Assembly: GCF_024139115.2 (NCBI RefSeq)
Contig: NC_085141.1
Location: 407,923,612-407,987,611 of the forward strand
Direction of reading: 5' to 3'
Origin: Armigeres subalbatus
Lineage: Eukaryota > Arthropoda > Insecta > Diptera > Culicidae
Length of the DNA stretch: 64,000 bases
Shown piece after piece: positions 10,691-22,130 of this stretch. Both the position numbers and the translations under genes were made by a program. The notes beneath the pieces are model-generated. The model had not been told where the DNA came from, ran no database searches, and worked only from the letters and a program-made list of their open reading frames with translations. Every line of letters starts with the position of its first letter. The first letter of the stretch is position 1.

Positions 10691-10867
10691 CAGGATTCTC
10701 CGACTTGTTTACGCATTTCTTATAAAACAAAATATTTATATGCTTCTATTTGATTTTGATGTCAAAAATTTCAAAATTGTTGAAATATCCACCAAAATGA
10801 TGTTGCATTTTAATAGGTTAGCAAAAATTCATGATTTAAGGATTTACTAAAATCATGATTTGACATT

Positions 10868-10960
10868 GTGGTGGAAGAATGTGATGGAATTAAATGGAAT
10901 GGTACTAAACTCGTCTTATGACAGGTAAAAACATTCCACTAAAAGAACTCAATAATTTTC
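10868..10960 (-). repeat. Partial copy of dispersed family P
   Basis: CTAAACTCGTCTTATGACAG followed by GTAAAAACATTCCACTAAAA matches the right outer part of the palindrome at 52.7 kb and its flank. Only the end of the family unit is present. Confidence 0.6.
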
Positions 10961-10961
10961 T

Positions 10962-11540
10962 AATTGTTTTGTTGTACAATCACATTTTGACGAAATTTGA
11001 ATAATTTGTTGGATCGTTGTTGTTTTGGATAAATTAAAAATTGGATCTAAGGCCCAATTTTATAGCACATAAAGGGTGTACGGCATCGAATTGCGTCACT
11101 TAAAACTACTTCCCAAAATTAAGTCTATGAACAGATTGTCATGAAATTTCCAGGGACTGAAATACAATATATAAGATATTCATATCTATTTCACTTTGAT
11201 TAGTTAATACCTTGAAATGCTGGTACTTTTGTCTTGAATGAACTCATAAGATTTTGTACAAGTCCTAAGCCAACATTTTTCTGCTTTAAATCTTCCCAAC
11301 AAACAAATTTACTTATTTTATTGCCGACATCGATAATTTGACTTAATTAGAGTCAACTTTGCCAAAGAATCCATATTTTGTTACGCCTTTGACTATTACA
11401 AAAAAAAACAAAAAACACTGTAGGAATTACAATGTTTATATACGTAGTTTTTTAAGTACTACTGAATATTCAGCCTTCCAACATTTCTTACAATACCTCA
11501 CAAACGAGAGAGCTCATTAAAGACATTCCACCCGTAAAAT
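10962..11540. other. Unassigned AT-rich DNA
   Basis: No credible frame, RNA gene or bounded repeat is seen here. Confidence 0.3.
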
Positions 11541-12145
11541 ATGAGTTTACAATTTATTGTTAGTCCTCCTGCCCACTTTTCCTTTTTTACCGACAGTCAG
11601 TCCTTGGAGGCTGTTCGGTCAATGAAAGCGTATCTTCTGAATGGGATACGGAAAGCTTTGAGTGCTTTATCAAAACGGTCCTTCACAATCATCATAGCTT
11701 GGGTCCCTTCTCATTGCTTGATCCCGTGAAATGAGAAAATGGACTCTTTGGCTAAGGTGGGCGCTGTGGGAGATGATATTTACGATCGGAAAATCACCTT
11801 CGAAGAATTTTTCACATTAGTTTGTTAGGGAACCATGAACAGCTGGCAACAGATAATGTATAAATTGGGAGATGGCTATACATCAACTCACCCACAGGTT
11901 TCGAAGCGTCCATGGTTTAAAAAATGAATTTGGAACAAGACTTCATTCGAACCATGTGTTGTCTAATGTCCTATCACTACACTTTGAATGCACATCTTTC
12001 CTTGTGAGCTTGTGAGGAGCATCGTCGCCCCATATCTGAGCTAACGGAACATCTTCGGTTCCGAGGAAAACAACCAAAGCCTATTAGAGAAGTGTTGGCG
12101 GCTCTTGATCTCGATTACATGTCCCATGTCTACCAATTTTTGAAA
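11541..12145 (+). pseudogene. Decayed LINE fragment: RNase H domain and C-terminal tail
   Basis: In one frame the residues FFTDSQS, then IIIAWVPSHC, then NEKMDSLAKVGA correspond to the conserved DSQSA, WVPSHxGIxGNExAD and LAKxGA blocks of the RNase H domain found in I, LOA and related non-LTR retrotransposons. A TGA interrupts the frame exactly where the glycine of the GNE motif is expected (about 11728), and a TAG follows near 11827. Further downstream, HPQVSKRPWFK and FIRTMCCLMSYHYTLNAHL match the tail that follows RNase H in such elements. The 5' part is missing, so this is a dead fragment. Clade assignment is from memory of the motifs, without alignment. Confidence 0.65.
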
Positions 12146-12149
12146 GTCT

Positions 12150-13080
12150 TATGTAATGTACGCCTTGTCTGTTGTCTGTCGTACCCCATCATGAGTGTCT
12201 TCCTCTTGTTGCCCATTTTAATGTCTATCCCCTTTCGTATGTATTCCTTTCGTTGATGTCTCCCAAAAAAATGTTTGTTCGTCCCGTTACAGAAGTGAAA
12301 CATCGTCAAGAATGTCAACTATGTGAATATCAGCATTGTTATTACTTAAGCACCCTAAATTCCCATCCTTTCCTACTGTATTATTGCATTCCATAGAATC
12401 GACCGAACCGCGAATCTTACTGTTCCCCAAAACTAACATTAGTGCACAAAATTCTTGAAAAATTGTATTAAAACATGATTTTGGCTCCGTAACGTAAAAT
12501 AGCCTTCCAAATAAACGATAGTTAAGAAAATATTTTTGGTTAATTTGATTTTGATAATTTTTTTATGATAAACCATATAAAACAATACAAATATTTTAAA
12601 ACAATAACAAACATATCTATTCATCATGGAAGCCATAAAATCTCCAATATAATGAACTAAGAAATAGTTTCACCATTCATTCGAATATGAAATATTTGTG
12701 AAAATGGCAATAGATCTTTATAACACCTTCTTACTTACCAAGTCAACGAAAACACGTCAATCGGTTTCGGATGCGACAAAACAAAAAACGGGTATTTTTA
12801 GAATGGGGTTATTGTTTATTCTCCTTTGAAGTCTACAATCTGAGGAATGGTTGTTAATTGATTTCACTATCTTAAAGCCAGAAGCTATTTAGCGCTCTGC
12901 TTCTCGTATTCAAATGTTGAAGGCACTTATCACCACAATCTTCTACTTCCAAATTGATAAAACGAAATATTCTCCTGATTCGAGACACCTCACATTCCCT
13001 GAATCTTTTGTTTCTATAATTCCAGAACAAAACCACTTCTATTGAGTCAACCGGCTCCAAAGACACTCAAAATCCTTTCG
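12150..13080. other. Unassigned DNA
   Basis: The first 150 bp may still be LINE-derived. The remainder is AT-rich with only short frames and nothing recognisable. Confidence 0.3.
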
Positions 13081-14490
13081 CAAGTCTGGGATGCTTTTCT
13101 AAGCGATTTGCTTCGAACACACTTCGCACGTACTGCTGAAAGGTCGATAATTTATTCACTTCGCTCACCTCCAACACCTGTGTTTTCGTTTCGTTTCGAG
13201 GTTCGTCACTTACTCACTATAAGGCTCGCAGATTGTCACAGGTGATCGCTGATGATGATGGATCTAGCGATCGTTAGAATCACTCAATTCGTTTTCTTCT
13301 CGATTCGCCACGGCTTTACCAGCGCCGCTGATCGGAAATCGAAAGTCGTCTTAGCACACAGTGAGGGAACCGCAAATATCTAGTGGAAAATTTTCAACTC
13401 ACTTCAAACAACCGATCGATCATCAACTGACTGTCAAAATCAGATCGATAAACACCGAACCAATGCAAAGCATTCACAAATGCTGCAACACTAACCGAAA
13501 AGATCAGCCCGATTCGTTCCACCACAGTACCAATTGAAGTTGAAGAACAAGTGCGCGCGACACCGCGATCGAACAGAGACTGCAAAATTTACAAATCAAA
13601 ACCAATTCGCAGCGGATCGCGCGCGCACATTTACCTACGTTCTGCACTCCGATCCCTGTCGACGTCGTTACCACGCCGCGCCGTGTCGCCGCTGCCGCTG
13701 CTGTTTACCAGAAGCAGGCTTATTGCCAGTGAGCGAGAATAAGCCTATTTCGCGAGAACGATCCATCGATTCCAGCTCTCCGTCGTTGGCGTCGTCGTCT
13801 TTGGTTGATTACTGCTGTGCTGAGGGTATGCGATATTTCAAGTGATTATTAGTTGAATATGACTAATTTTTAGTTTCCTCGCATGCTGCGCATGTTTATT
13901 TTTTACCCGTTCATGAAATCTCACAGCACATACCCACGTTAATGGAATCTGCTTCTCTGTGTGTGTCTACGGTGTCAACCAGCAAAGTCGTCAGCCACTC
14001 GGCGCAGTGTAGAAAACCCCAGCCCCGGCCTGAAGGTGAGCGAGCAGATATGCCAAAAAAGGTAGGCTGGCTGGACGCAATAGGCTCTTGACGCGGAGGT
14101 CCATTCATGCAAAGCGTGCGTCCCATGAGCCGAGCGTGATAGCTGGGACGGTGCGGTGGAGGGATGCAGTGTGAGGCGCGATCGTGCTGATCGCATTCGT
14201 TTCGGGTTGGATTGTTGCTGCCTGAGCCTGGCTGCTGGCGGATCTTCTGAGAGTGTCTTTTGTGAAGGAGAGATTGCGTCGCACCGTCGGTCGTACCGAG
14301 CCCACTAAATGCTGTGTTTTGCACTTGAAGCGCTGAGAGCGCCTTGTTTGCATAGCCTCTGTTTAAACGCGTAGAGTAGATAGGTGAAGAATTTTTACGG
14401 GCACTGTGGTATGAAGTAAACCCTACGTAATGGCCCCGGGGGTTGGTTGGGAGAACAAGGAGTATTTTTGTAGATTTGACACCCACTTTG
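13081..14490. other. GC-richer single-copy-looking segment, possible regulatory or untranslated exon
   Basis: This stretch is clearly richer in G+C and CpG than its neighbours (for example GCGCGCGAC near 13553 and CGCCGCGCCGTGTCGCC near 13673). On the minus strand a TCAGTT initiator-like string (near 13433) lies shortly before a GTGAGT splice-donor string (complement of 13397-13402). On the plus strand CTGAAGGTGAGC occurs near 14030. The longest frame (minus, 13911-14486, 191 codons) starts at GTG and has no recognisable domain, so it is not called as a gene. A promoter or 5' exon of a host gene is possible but unproven. Confidence 0.25.
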
Positions 14491-15080
14491 GCTCTATACG
14501 AAAAGAGTTCAGTAACGGTTTGATGTAAGCATACTAATAATAATCATTTCAGTTTAAATATTGAGATCTTTTAAGAAAATATTGATCTATCTTTTATGGT
14601 TTTCCAGACAACAAAACAGTTCAACAAATTGTGAAGAAGTGTTTCCCAAAAAAAAACTTCGCAAACATTTTTCAAAGTTTCGCTAGCATTTCTACTTTTT
14701 CTGCTTCTGTTTTTCCAGTTTTTGTAAGAAGCTTTTTCGAAATATGAAAGATACATTTTCAGCTTCTGCAGGGTAGATTTTCAATTTCCATCCCCTGCAT
14801 TCTGCAGAAAACTTGATCGGTTTTTGGCTGTGACTTTTTCAGCCTTCTTTCGTGAATTCCCTATCACTGTGGAGATCAAAGTGTGCTATTCTCTCAGTAG
14901 GACGTATTTTTTTCGTGCGTTTTATTTTAAAAGCAATTTACTGCCAAAAGTTCTTCAAACTTATATTTACCTAGGGTAAAAGACCCAACAGTGGAGGAAC
15001 TAAGGAAGCTCAACGATTATTTCTACCCTTACGTCATGACTGTAATACATTTCGCTGGTATATTCTATTCTATTGTCTTG
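14491..15080. other. Unassigned DNA
   Basis: AT-rich with short frames only; nothing recognisable. Confidence 0.3.
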
Positions 15081-15409
15081 AACAAGATCGTTCGGTTGTA
15101 TGTCAATGCCCAGAATACCAATCCCCAGAATCAGTTCCCCAGAATGGTATTTCCCAGAATTCCATTTCCCAGAACGATCAATTCTCCAGAATGATATTCC
15201 CCAGAATGCACCATTTCCCCGAATAGAAATCCCCAGAATGACCCATTCCCCAGAAAAAACAACCCCGAATGACCCATTCCCCAGAAACCAAAAACCCAGA
15301 ATGACCCGTTCCCCAGAAAAAGGTATCAGTCTAAGAAACTATGTTTTTCGCTGTCATTTCTATAAATTAAAAATACTAGATACTATATTTCTATGCAAAA
15401 ATACTTATA

Positions 15410-16200
15410 TTGAAGAACGCATTTGCCCGGAATAAGGCAAAACGACATATGGTGTCTTATTTTAAAGCACGCATTTGTCCGGAATGGAGACCATTTGATA
15501 TGTTTATTAGGGCTCACATATAATACGAAGGTGCATATAATCCATTATACTCGTTGTTCATATTGGGGGAAGCCCATATGGCATAACGCTATTTGGCATA
15601 ATGCCGTATGGCATAACGCCGTTTGGCATAATGACCATTTGGCATAATCGTTGAGCATGAAATGCAATGGGTCGTAAGAATATATGATTTCCATTTTTAG
15701 GAGTATGTATTTACCTGGAATAAGACAAAAGAGTAGAAGACTCCTTCTTTAAAAGTATGCGTTTGTACGGAAAAAGGCAAAAGAGTAGATAACTACTTCT
15801 TCAAAAGTATGCATTTGCCAGGAAAAAGGCAGAAGAGTAAATGACTCCTTCTTTAAAAGTACACACTTAACTCATTTGACAGTATTCGGTAAATTTTACC
15901 GAAATCTCAACAGCAGAACTGTTCGGTAAATATTTTACAGATTTTTGTGATTTTTCCATTGCTCAAGTGTCAAAATCACCGAAAACCAGTAAAATTATTT
16001 ACCGAACAGTTCTGTTGTTGAGATTTCGGTAAAATTTTACCGAATTCGGTGATTTATTTTAAGTGTGTTCGCATTTGCCCAGGATGAAGCAAAAGAGTGG
16101 ATGACTCCTTCTTTAAAAGTATGCATTTGCCCGGAATAAGGCAAAAGAGTAGATGACTCCTTCTTTAAAAGTACGCATTTGCCCGGGATAAGCAATTACG
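15410..16200 (+). repeat. Minisatellite, unit ~52 bp
   Basis: Five to six units carry ATGCATTTGCCCGGAATAAG, then GCAAAAGAGTAGATGACTCC, then TTCTTTAAAAGT. Two more diverged units near 15410-15490 precede the TTTGGCATAA block. The array is interrupted by the MITE at 15862-16067. Confidence 0.7.
15862..16067. mobile_element. 206-bp fold-back MITE inside the minisatellite
   Basis: Ends are CACACTTAA and its complement. Both arms carry GGTAAATTTTACCGAAATCT and AGAACTGTTCGGTAAAT in opposite orientation, so nearly the whole element can fold. It splits one 52-bp unit of the surrounding array (AAAAGTA before, CGCATTTGCCC after), which dates it after the array arose. Confidence 0.75.
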
Positions 16201-16559
16201 AAGTATTTAGCCTAAGCTAGGAAATGGTGCATTCTGGGGTATGGTATTCTGGGGAATAGGACATTCTGGGGAATGTCTTTCGGGGGATGGAGGCATTCTG
16301 GGAAATGTCTTTCGGGGGATAGGGGCATTCTGGGGAATGTCTTTCTGGGGATTGTGGTATTCTGGGGAATGGTTTTCTGGGGAGTAGTGCATTCAGGGGA
16401 ATTAATTTCTGGGGAATCACTTTCTGGGCAATGGGTTTCTGGGGTATGACATACAATCGATCGTTCCTGGATGGCGATGTTGTTTTCGAATAATTGTGTT
16501 ATGGCGTGATAGTATCCTGCAGTCTGTTTAGTATTTCTTCTCTCTTATTTATTATGTTA

Positions 16560-16765
16560 AGGCAGGAACACCGTATTCGACCAGAGGTCGTACAGACTGA
16601 GCACTTAACACCTAGCGTAAGACAACGAACAAGACACATAACAACCAGTGGAGAATTTTTCGATCACGAAAAAAATCATCTTTACCGGGGCGGGATTCGA
16701 ACCCCCACTCCCAAGCACATGCGTCTAGACGATCGTCGCTAACCGCACGGCCGAAGCCCATATTG
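16560..16765 (-). mobile_element. tRNA-derived SINE
   Basis: On the minus strand the head (about 16765 to 16686) has an A-box-like GTGCGGTTAGCG and a B-box GGTTCGAATCC, with a CCCGCC after it. The anticodon arm does not fold into a standard stem, so it is not a working tRNA. The body continues leftwards for about 120 bp and ends in AT-rich text near 16560. Insertion boundaries were not established. Confidence 0.55.
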
Positions 16766-16800
16766 CTAGCTTAGTGGTGCCATGACATTTCTGCACAACC

Positions 16801-16886
16801 TATACTGCCGCTAACCGCAAGTCGAGCACATCTGTATATGGGGCTCCATATACAGATGTGCTCGACTTGCGGTTAGCGGCAGTATA
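16801..16886. repeat. Perfect 41-bp inverted repeat with 4-bp loop
   Basis: Arms 16801-16841 and 16846-16886 are exact reverse complements around GGCT. The outer end TATACTGCCG resembles the end of the small MITE at 49401-49540 (ATACTGCCGTAATCTG), so this may be two head-to-head termini of that family with the middle deleted. Confidence 0.8.
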
Positions 16887-16931
16887 CTACTACACTGTAT
16901 TTTTTTTATGAAAGTGATTTTTATGCGTACA

Positions 16932-17003
16932 GTACGGTCATGAAAACTATCATCTGCTCTACAAGACTTCCATAAAACCATTATAAAACCTAAATGCTAC
17001 TGG
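16932..17003 (+). repeat. Leader block preceding the 22-bp satellite, copy 1
   Basis: TTCCATAAAACCATTATAAA and neighbouring text match 21266-21338 closely. Both copies stand directly before an array of the same 22-bp unit, so leader plus array behaves as one larger repeated module. Confidence 0.65.
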
Positions 17004-17019
17004 CTTCTTTTGAAAACAT

Positions 17020-20000
17020 GCCAGGCTTATGCCGGAAGCTTTTCAAGCTTCTGTCGGGAGGTTTCCAGGCTTCTGTCGGAAGTATTCCAAGCTTCTATCA
17101 GAAACTATCCAGGCTTCTCTCAAAAGGTTCCCTGGTTTCTGCCGGAAGTTTTCCAAACCTCTGCCGAAAACTTTAAAAGTTCTAGCCGAAAGCTTTCCAG
17201 GCTTCTACCGGTAGCTATCTGCCGGAATTCTTCCAAGCTTCTAGCTTAAGCTTTCCAGGTATCTGCCGGAAGCTTTACAATTTTTTGCAGGAAGCTTTCC
17301 ACGCTTCTGTCGGAAACTTAACAAGCTTCTTTCGGAAGCTTTCCAAGCTTCTGTCGGAAGCCAAGCTTCAAGCGGAAGCGGGAGAAGCGCTTTCTAAGCT
17401 TCTGCAGGAAGCTTTCTAAGCTTGTGCCGGAAGCTTTCTAAGCTTCTGCCGGAAGCTTTCTAAGCTTCTGCAGGAAGCTTTCTAAGCTTCTGCAGGAAGC
17501 TTTCTAAGCTTCTGCAAGAAGCTTTCTAAGCTTCTGCAAGAAGCTTTCTAAGCTTCTGCAAGAAGCTTTCTAAGCTTCTGCAAGAAGCTTTCTAAGCTTC
17601 TGCAAGAAGCTTTCTAAGCTTCTGCAAGAAGCTTTCTAAGCTTCTGCAAGAAGCTTCTGCAAGAAGCTTTCTAAGCTTCTGCAAGAAGCTTTCTAAGCTT
17701 CGGCAAGAAGCTTTCTAAGCTTCCGCCGGAAGCTTTCTAAGCTTCTGCAAGAAGCTTTCGAAGCTTCTGCAAGAAGCTTTCTAAGCTTCTGCAGGAAGCT
17801 TTCGAAGCTTCTGCAGGAAGCTTTCTAACCTATGCTTCTGCAGGAAGCTTTCTAAGATTCTGCAGGAAGCTCTAAGCTTCTGCAGGAAGCTTCTGGCGGA
17901 AGCCTTGCTTCTACCGGAGTTTCTGCTTCTGCCAGAAGCTTTCTGCTTCTGCCAGAAGCTTTCTAAGCTTCTGCCAGAAGCTTTCTAAACTCTGCCAGGC
18001 TTTCTAAGCTTCTGCTAGAAGCTTTCTAAGCTTCTGCAGGAAGCTTTCGAAGCTTCTGCAGGAAGCTTTCTAACCTATGCTTCTGCAGGAAGCTTTCTAA
18101 GCTTCTGCAGGAATCTTTCTAATCTTCTGGCGGAAGCTTTTTAAGTTTCTGGCGGAAGCTTTTACGTTTCTGGCGGAAGCTTTTTAAATTTCTGGCCGAA
18201 GCTTTCTAAGCTTCTCGCAGAAGCTTTCTAAGCTTCTCGCAGAAGCTTTCTAAGCTTCTCGCAGAAGCTTTCTAAGCTTCTAGCAGAAGCTTTCTAAGCT
18301 TCTCGCAGAAGCTTTCTAAGCTTCTAGCAGAAGCTTTCTAAGCTTCTCGCAGAAGCTTTCTAAGCTTCTCGCAGAAGCTTTCTAAGCTTCTGGCAGAAGC
18401 TTTCTAAGCTTCTGCCGGAAGCTTTCTAAGCTTCTGCCGGAAGCGTTCTAAGCTTCTGCCGGCAGTTTTCTAAGCTTCTGCCGGAAGCTTTCTTAGCTAC
18501 TGCCGGAAGCTTTCTAAGCTGCTGCAGAAGGCTTCTGTACGAGGCTTTCTAAGCTTCTGCAGGACGCTTTCTAAGCTTCTGCAGGAAGCTTTCTAAGCTT
18601 CTGCAGGAAGCATTCTAAGCTTCTGCAGGAAGCATTCTAAGCTTCTGCAGGAAGCTTTCTAAGCTTCTGCAGGAAGCTTTCTAAGCTTCTGCAGGAAGCT
18701 TTCTAAGCTTCTGCAGGAAGCTTTCTAAGCTTCTGCAGGAAGCTTTCTAAGCTTCTGCAGGAAGCTTTCTAAGCTTCTGCAGGAAGCTTTCTAAGCTTCT
18801 GCAGGAAGCTTTCTAAGCTTCTGCAGAAAGCTTTCTAAGCTTCTGCAGAAAGCTTTCTAAGCTTCTGCAGAAAGCTTTCTAAGCTTCTGCAGGAAGCTTT
18901 CTAAGCTTCTGCAGGAAGCTTTCTAAGCTTCTGCAGGAAGCTTTCTAAGCTTCTGCAGGAAGCTTTCTAAGCTTCTGCAGGAAGCTTTCTAAGCTTCTGC
19001 AGGAAGCTTTCTAAGCTTCTGCAGGAAGCTTTCTAAGCTCTGCAGGAGGCTCTGGCTGCAGGAGCTCCTGGCTTCTGCAGGAAGCTTTCTGAAGCTCTGC
19101 AGGAAGCTCCTGGCTCTGCAGGAAGCTCTCCAAGCTGCAGGAGCTCTGGCTTCTGCAGGAAGCTTCCAAGCTGCAGGAGCTCTGGGAAGCTGCTTCCGCA
19201 GGAAGCAAGCTCTGCAGGAGCAAGCTGCAGGAGCTTTCTGGCTTCTGGGAGCCAAAGCTTCTGCAGGCTGGCTGCAGGAGCTTTCTAAGCTTCTGCAGGA
19301 GCACCTGGCCTGCAGGAGCTTTCCAGGAAGCTCTGCAGGAGCTCAGCTTCTGCAGGAGCTCTGCAGGAGCTCTGCAGGAAGCTCAGCTTCCCTGCAGGAG
19401 GCTCTCCTGCAGGAGCTCCTGGCTTTCTAGCTCTGCAGGGAAGCAAGCTGCAGGAGCCTGCTGCAGGAGCCTGAAAGCTCTGCAGGAGGCTCTGCAGGAG
19501 CTTTCTGCCTGCAGGAGCTTTCAAGCTCTGCAGGAGCTTTCTGAAAGCTCTGCAGGAGCTTTCCTAAGCTCTGCAGGAGCTCTGCTCTGCAGGAGCTTTC
19601 CTGGGGCTCTGCAGGAAGCTTTCCTGGCTCCGCAGGAGCTTTCCAAGCTTCTGCAGGAGCTCTAAGCTTCTGCAGGAAGCTTTCTGAGCTTCTGCAGGAG
19701 CTCTCTCCGCAGGAGGCTTTCCTGGCTGCAGGAGCTTTCCTGAAAGCTCTGCAGGAGCGCTCCAAGCTGCAGGAGCAAGCTCTGCGGGAGCTCTAAGCTC
19801 TGCAGGAAGCTTTCCAGCTCTGCAGGAGCTCTGAAGCTTCTGCAGGAGGCACCTGCTGGCCTGCAGGAAGCTTTCTGCAGGAGCTTCTGCACTGCAGGAG
19901 CAAGCTCTGCAGGAGCCCTGAAGCCTGCAGGAGCTTTCTGCTTCTGCAGGAAGCTTTCTTGCTCCCTGCAGGAGCTTTCTAAGCTCTGCAGGAGCTTTCT

Positions 20001-21170
20001 GCTCTGCAGGAGGCTTTCTGGCTTCTGCAGGAGCTTAGCTTCTGCAGGAAGCTTAGCTCTGCAGGAGCTTTCAGCTTGGCTGCAGGGCTTCTTAGCTTCT
20101 GCAGGAAGCTCTTGGCTTCTGCAGGAGTTTCTTAGCTTCTGCAGGAGCTCTTAGCTTCTGCAGGAAGCTTTCAGCTTCTGCAGGAGCTTTCTTCTGCAGG
20201 GAGCTCTTAGCTTCTGCAGGAGCTTTCTGCTCTGCAAGCAGGCTTCTGCAGGAAGCAAGCTGCAAGAAGCTCTGCTCTGCAAGCAGGCTGCAGAGCTTCT
20301 GCAGAGAAGCTTCTGAGCTGCAAGCAGTTTGCCTGCAAGAAGTTTCTGCTTCTGCAAGAGCTTTGCTAAGCTTCTGCAGCTGCAGCTTCTGCAGAAGCTT
20401 TCTAGCTCTGCAAGAAACTTTCTAAGCTCTGCAGCTTTCTAAGCTTCTGCAGGAAGCTTTCTAACATTTTGCAGGAAGCTTTCTAAGCTTCTGCAGGAAG
20501 CTTTCTAACCTACGCTTCTGCAGGAATCTTTCTAAGCTTCTGGCGGAAGCTTTCTAAGCCTCTGGCGGAAGCTTTTTATGTTTCTGGCGAAAGCTTTTAC
20601 GCTTCTGGTGGAAGCTTTCTAAATTTCTGGCCGAAGCTTTCTAAGCTTCTAGCAGAAGCTTTCTGAACTTCTGGAAGAAGCTATCTAAGCTTCTAGCAGA
20701 AGCTTTCTAAGCTTCTGGCGGAATCTTTCTAAGCTTCTGCCAGAACCTTTCTAAGCTTCTGCCAGAAGCATTCTAAGCTTCTGCCGAAAGCTTTCTAAGC
20801 TTCTGCCGGAAACTTTCTAAGCTTCTGCCGGAAACTTTCTAAGATTCTGTCGGAAGCTTTCTAAGCTTCTGCCGGAAGCTTTCTAAGCTTCTGCCGGAAG
20901 CTTTCTAAGCTTCTGCAGGAAGCTTTCTAAGCTTCTGCCGGAAGCTTTCTAAGCTTCTGCCGGAAGCTTTCTAAGCTTCTGCCGGAAGCTTTCTAAGCTG
21001 ATGCAGAAGGCTTCTGTACGAGGCTTTCTAAGCTTCTGCAGGAAGCTTTTTAAGCTTCTGCAGGAAACTTTTTAAGCTTCTGAAGGAAACTTTTTAAGCT
21101 TCTGCAGGAAACTTTCTAAGCTTCCGAAGGAAGCAATTTAAGCTTCTACAGGAATTCTGCCGAAAACTTT
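17020..21170 (+). repeat. 22-bp satellite array (AAGCTTCTGCAGGAAGCTTTCT), about 4.1 kb
   Basis: Roughly 190 units. Each contains HindIII (AAGCTT) and usually PstI (CTGCAG) sites, and the core AAGCTTCTGCAGGAAGCTT is almost its own reverse complement. Sub-types cluster: GCAAGAAG at 17510-17760, TCGCAGAAG at 18200-18370, GCAGGAAG at 18560-19030, GCCGGAAG at 20860-20990. Between about 19040 and 20450 unit lengths become irregular, with many short GCTCTGCAGGAGCTTT units. Frames across the array on the minus strand are repeat artefacts. Confidence 0.9.
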
Positions 21171-21265
21171 CCAACCCAAGTAATATTTTAGTATCATTAC
21201 GGTCATGAAATACTCCATTCGACGTACGTTCATCGAAAAGCTGTAGACCATCAAGTATCATTTGA

Positions 21266-21338
21266 GTACGCTCGTGAAACCCATCATTTGCTATACAAGA
21301 GTTCCATAAAACCATTACAAAACCTCATTGTTACTGGT
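21266..21338 (+). repeat. Leader block preceding the 22-bp satellite, copy 2
   Basis: Second copy of the block at 16932-17003. It is preceded by about 80 bp of related CGGTCATGAAA-type text (from about 21185) and followed directly by a second run of the 22-bp unit. Confidence 0.65.
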
Positions 21339-22130
21339 GAAACTTCTGCCGGAAGCTTTCTAAGCTTCTGCCAGATGCGTTGCGAGATTCTGCCGGAAGA
21401 TTTCTGAGTCTCTATTGGAATCTTTTCAAGCTTCTGTCAGGAGATTTCTAAGCTTCTGTTAGAAGCTTTCCAGGTTTCTGCCAAAAGCTTTCCAAGGCTC
21501 TGTCGAAAACATTAAAAGCTTCTGCCGGAAGCTTTCCAGGCTTCTGTCAGAAACTCTCCAGGCTTCTTCCGGCAGCTTTCCATACTTCTGCCAGGATCTT
21601 TCCAAGCTTCTGCCGGAAGCTTCCCAAGCTTCTTATGGATGCTTTCCAAGCTTCTGATGGAAGCTTTCCAAGATACTGCCGGAAGCCTTACAGGTTTCTG
21701 CTGGAAGCTTTCCAAGTTTCTGTCAGGAAGCTTTCTAAGCTTCTGTCGGAAGCTTTCCAAGTATCAGTCAGAAGCCTTCCAAGCCGGAAGCTTTCCAAGC
21801 ATCTGCTGCCAGCTTTGGCTCTCAAAGCTTCATTCCGAAGCTTCTACTGGAAGCTTCTCAAGCTTATACCGGAATCTTTCGAAACTTCTGCCGGAAGTTT
21901 TTTTTAATTTAATTGGGAATGTTCCGAAACTACTTGTGAAAGCATTCAAAGCTTCATCAGGAAGCTTTTCCAGCTTCTGCTGAAAACTTTCCAAGCATCT
22001 GGCATCCAAGCTTCTGCTGGAAATTTTTCAAGCTTCTCTAGGACTTCTAGTAGAAGATTCCCAAGCTTTTTCCGAATGCTTTCCAAACTTCTTCCGGAAA
22101 CTTTCCATACTTTTACTTGAAGCAAGTTAC
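21339..22130 (+). repeat. Second, strongly diverged run of the 22-bp satellite
   Basis: Units such as AAGCTTCTGCCGGAAGCTTT are still recognisable but differ from one another much more than in the first run, and decay into unique DNA around 22100. This array therefore looks older, or less often homogenised. Confidence 0.8.

Larger units (their letters stand above)
15083..16468. mobile_element. Fold-back element with CCCCAGAATG repeat arms and a nested MITE
   Basis: The left arm (15100-15320) is a run of CCCCAGAATG variants. The right arm (16210-16450) is the same in reverse complement (CATTCTGGGG). Just outside, GATCG...TTGTATGTCA on the left pairs with TGACATACAATCGATCG on the right, giving shared termini. 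The centre holds a TTTGGCATAA minisatellite (15575-15650), a ~52-bp tandem repeat (15410-16200) and a nested MITE (15862-16067). The architecture is the same as the element at 6.2-7.1 kb, but with an unrelated arm unit. No transposase is seen. Confidence 0.65.

Noticed and set aside
13911..14486. 191-codon minus-strand frame as a gene
   Set aside because: It begins at GTG, has no recognisable domain, and its length is plausible by chance in GC-richer DNA. Kept only as part of a possible regulatory segment.
16686..16760. Functional tRNA gene on the minus strand
   Set aside because: The A and B boxes are present but the anticodon arm does not fold properly and a SINE body follows.
17020..21170. 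CRISPR-like array
   Set aside because: Repeats are head-to-tail with no unique spacers, and the genome is eukaryotic; it is an ordinary satellite.
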